Assembly: GCA_023386365.1 (NCBI GenBank)
Contig: JAEWJX010000021.1
Span: forward strand, 1 to 64,000
Direction of reading: 5' to 3'
Length of the DNA: 64,000 nt
Source of the DNA: Actinomycetes bacterium
GTDB taxonomy: Bacteria; Actinomycetota; Actinomycetes; Actinomycetales; Microbacteriaceae
Under the pieces are notes generated by a model. It made no database searches and was not told where the DNA came from. It worked only from the letters and a program-made list of their open reading frames with translations. Numbering within the stretch: position 1 is the first letter of the stretch; the number at the start of each line of letters is the position of its first letter. This document shows positions 62,587 to 64,000 of the stretch, in pieces. The position numbers and the translations under genes were made by a program.

Positions 62587-63602
62587 CCGCCGTCGCCCAG
62601 GCGCCCACGCGCCGTCGCCGCCGCCGCATCGACACGACCGCGGTCGTCTACATCGCGCTGGCCGTGGTGGTGGTGATCGGCGCGATCCTGGTGGCCACCG
62701 TCGCCGACCGCAACTTCTTCAGCCCCGGCAACATCCGCGACATCCTCACCGGGATGAGCGTGCTCGGCCTGGTGGCGATCGGCCAGACGCTGGTGATCCT
62801 GAACGGCTCGCTCGACCTGTCGGTGCCGTACGTGGTGAGCCTGAGCAGCCTGCTCGCCGCCGAGACGATGGCGGGCAACCCGGCCAACATCCCCGCGGGC
62901 ATCGCCGTCGCAGTCGCGGTCGCGGCAGTGATCGGCCTCGGCAACGGTCTCATCGTGACCGGCCTCAAGGTGAACGGCTTCATCGCCACCCTCGGCGTCG
63001 GCCTCATCGTGAAGGGCTACCTCGACACCAACTACCAGGGCTCCGCCGGCAGCGTGCCGCCCGCGTTCCAGTGGATCGGCGCGACCGGCATCGGCCCGGT
63101 GCCCGTGTCGACGGTGATCATGCTCGGTCTGGCGCTCGCGGTGGCCCTGTTCCTGCGCTTCTCCCGCACCGGCAACCACATGTTCGCGGTGGGTGGGGAT
63201 GCCGGGGTCGCGCGTCTGTCGGGTGTGCGCACGCAGCCTCCCGTGATCGTGGCGCACGTGATCTGCTCGATCTTCGCCGCCCTCGCCGGCCTCCTGCTGG
63301 CGAGCCGCCTCGGCGTCGGCAACCCGACGGTCGGCACGGCCGGAGGCTACGACCTGCTGTCGATCGCCGCGGTCGTGCTCGGCGGCACCCTGCTGATGGG
63401 CGGCCGCGGGTCGGTGTGGGGAACCATCGGCGGCGTCGCGATCTTCGCCGTCATCGACAACGTGATGAGCGTGCTGCAGGTGAACCCGTTCCTGAAGGAC
63501 GTGGTGCGCGGCATCGTCATCGTCGCCGCCGTCGCGGTCTACACGGGCCGCACCGTCCAGGATCGACGAGCCCGCTTCGCGCGGAAGGAGGCCGACCGAT
63601 GA
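62583..63602 (+). CDS. Sugar ABC transporter permease (RbsC type)
   Basis: A 339-residue permease with about eight to ten helices and typical segments SVLGLVAIGQTLVILNGSLD, VNGFIATLGVGLIVKGYLD and RFSRTGNHMFAVGGDAGVAR. It overlaps the ATPase gene (ATGA). Works with the second permease that follows; the binding protein is beyond the window edge. Confidence 0.93.
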   Translation: MTAVAQAPTRRRRRRIDTTAVVYIALAVVVVIGAILVATVADRNFFSPGNIRDILTGMSVLGLVAIGQTLVILNGSLDLSVPYVVSLSSLLAAETMAGNPANIPAGIAVAVAVAAVIGLGNGLIVTGLKVNGFIATLGVGLIVKGYLDTNYQGSAGSVPPAFQWIGATGIGPVPVSTVIMLGLALAVALFLRFSRTGNHMFAVGGDAGVARLSGVRTQPPVIVAHVICSIFAALAGLLLASRLGVGNPTVGTAGGYDLLSIAAVVLGGTLLMGGRGSVWGTIGGVAIFAVIDNVMSVLQVNPFLKDVVRGIVIVAAVAVYTGRTVQDRRARFARKEADR

Positions 63603-64000
63603 GCACCACCGATCAGGTCGCCGAGGCTCCCGCGCTCGGATGGGGTGAGCGGCTCCGCCGGTTCGGCCTCATGCTGGTGAGCCCCCGCGGCGCCGTCTAC
63701 CTGCTGCTCATCGTGCTGCTGATCCTCATCACGATCCTGAACCCGCGCTTCGCGGAGCCGGACCAGCTGATGCGGTTCATCCAGCGCGTCGCCCCGGTGG
63801 CGATCGTCGCCATCGGCCAGTACTTCGTGATCGTGGCGGGCGAGTTCGACCTCTCGATGGGGTCGCTGGTGACCGCGCAGGTGATCATCGCCGGCAACCT
63901 GGTGGGCCAGGATGACAGCCGCACCGTGCCGGTGCTGCTGCTGATGGCCGGATTCGGGTTGCTCGTGGGGCTCGTGAACGGTCTGCTCACCACGATGCTG
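63599..64000 (+). CDS. Second RbsC-type sugar ABC transporter permease (partial at the right edge)
   Basis: The first 134 residues of a second permease: LMLVSPRGAVYLLLIVLLIL, APVAIVAIGQYFVIVAGEFD and LSMGSLVTAQVIIAGNLVGQ match the RbsC/XylH fold. It overlaps the first permease (ATGA) and runs off the end. Two unequal permeases point to a heterodimeric channel. Confidence 0.92.
   Translation, partial: MSTTDQVAEAPALGWGERLRRFGLMLVSPRGAVYLLLIVLLILITILNPRFAEPDQLMRFIQRVAPVAIVAIGQYFVIVAGEFDLSMGSLVTAQVIIAGNLVGQDDSRTVPVLLLMAGFGLLVGLVNGLLTTML

Overview
The window is high-GC DNA from an actinobacterium, most likely a member of the Microbacteriaceae. The evidence is the codon use (third positions almost all G or C), the frequent GTG starts, the many apparently leaderless genes, the word GGATGCG/CGCATCC scattered on both strands, the actinobacterial pairs hadA-hadB-murB and tRNA-Trp-secE-nusG, and several gene families common in that family of bacteria (DUF2510, DUF7144-like, PspC sensor kinases, DUF559). 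No rRNA, transposase, integrase, prophage or CRISPR array was seen.

Layout. Positions 34-5170 (minus strand) hold a tightly packed operon: an ECF-like sigma factor, a 152-residue beta-rich protein, a subtilisin (S8) with six FHSTNP repeats, and a TPR-CHAT caspase-like protease. Positions 5245-9192 hold yajQ, a lytic transglycosylase, a LacI regulator, tRNA-Tyr, a Toprim-only protein and an inositol monophosphatase; an M23 peptidase follows at 9357-10298. Positions 10461-18122 are a maltodextrin region: an alpha-glucosidase divergent from malE-malF-malG and a neopullulanase-like GH13, with two LacI-type operators between them. Positions 18119-22066 hold an oxidoreductase/isomerase pair, a TetR and an MFS sugar transporter. 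tRNA-Thr and tRNA-Met (22287-22476) are followed by a lower-GC AbiE-type toxin-antitoxin module (22957-24757), an orphan gene and a phospholipase-D-like protein. Positions 27068-29781 hold a small membrane protein and two sensor-like membrane proteins. Positions 29778-36224 hold a second TetR-MFS module with two GH3 glycosidases.

From 36235 to 41308 lie DUF1801, DUF2510 and a P-loop kinase-like gene, a free-standing 26-residue peptide gene, hadA-hadB-murB and a ribokinase-family gene. Positions 41305-44779 (minus) encode an ABC-2 exporter with its two-component system. Positions 44865-48293 hold a TetR divergent from a glycosyltransferase and an FAD oxidoreductase. Positions 48347-52390 hold a PspC envelope-stress set with a PspC-kinase and response regulator. 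A DUF559 gene at 52461-53372 is bracketed by two inverted copies of one palindrome. Positions 53557-55176 carry lysE-lysG, then tRNA-Trp-secE-nusG, an inserted RhtB-type exporter and rplK-rplA. The window ends with a ROK regulator and the first genes of a ribose/inositol-type ABC uptake operon that runs off the right edge.

The overall picture is a plant- or soil-associated sugar scavenger. Three sugar systems (maltodextrin ABC, two MFS-linked modules, one RbsA-type ABC) each sit next to a one-component repressor. The most interesting items are the S8/CHAT/sigma operon with its repeat linker, the 26-residue Cys-ending peptide gene with its own promoter, and the palindrome-flanked DUF559 gene. 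Two window-wide patterns also stand out: convergent genes that share the palindrome CTAG as a double stop codon (five of about eleven convergent pairs), and many starts with a -10 box only 6-8 nt upstream.
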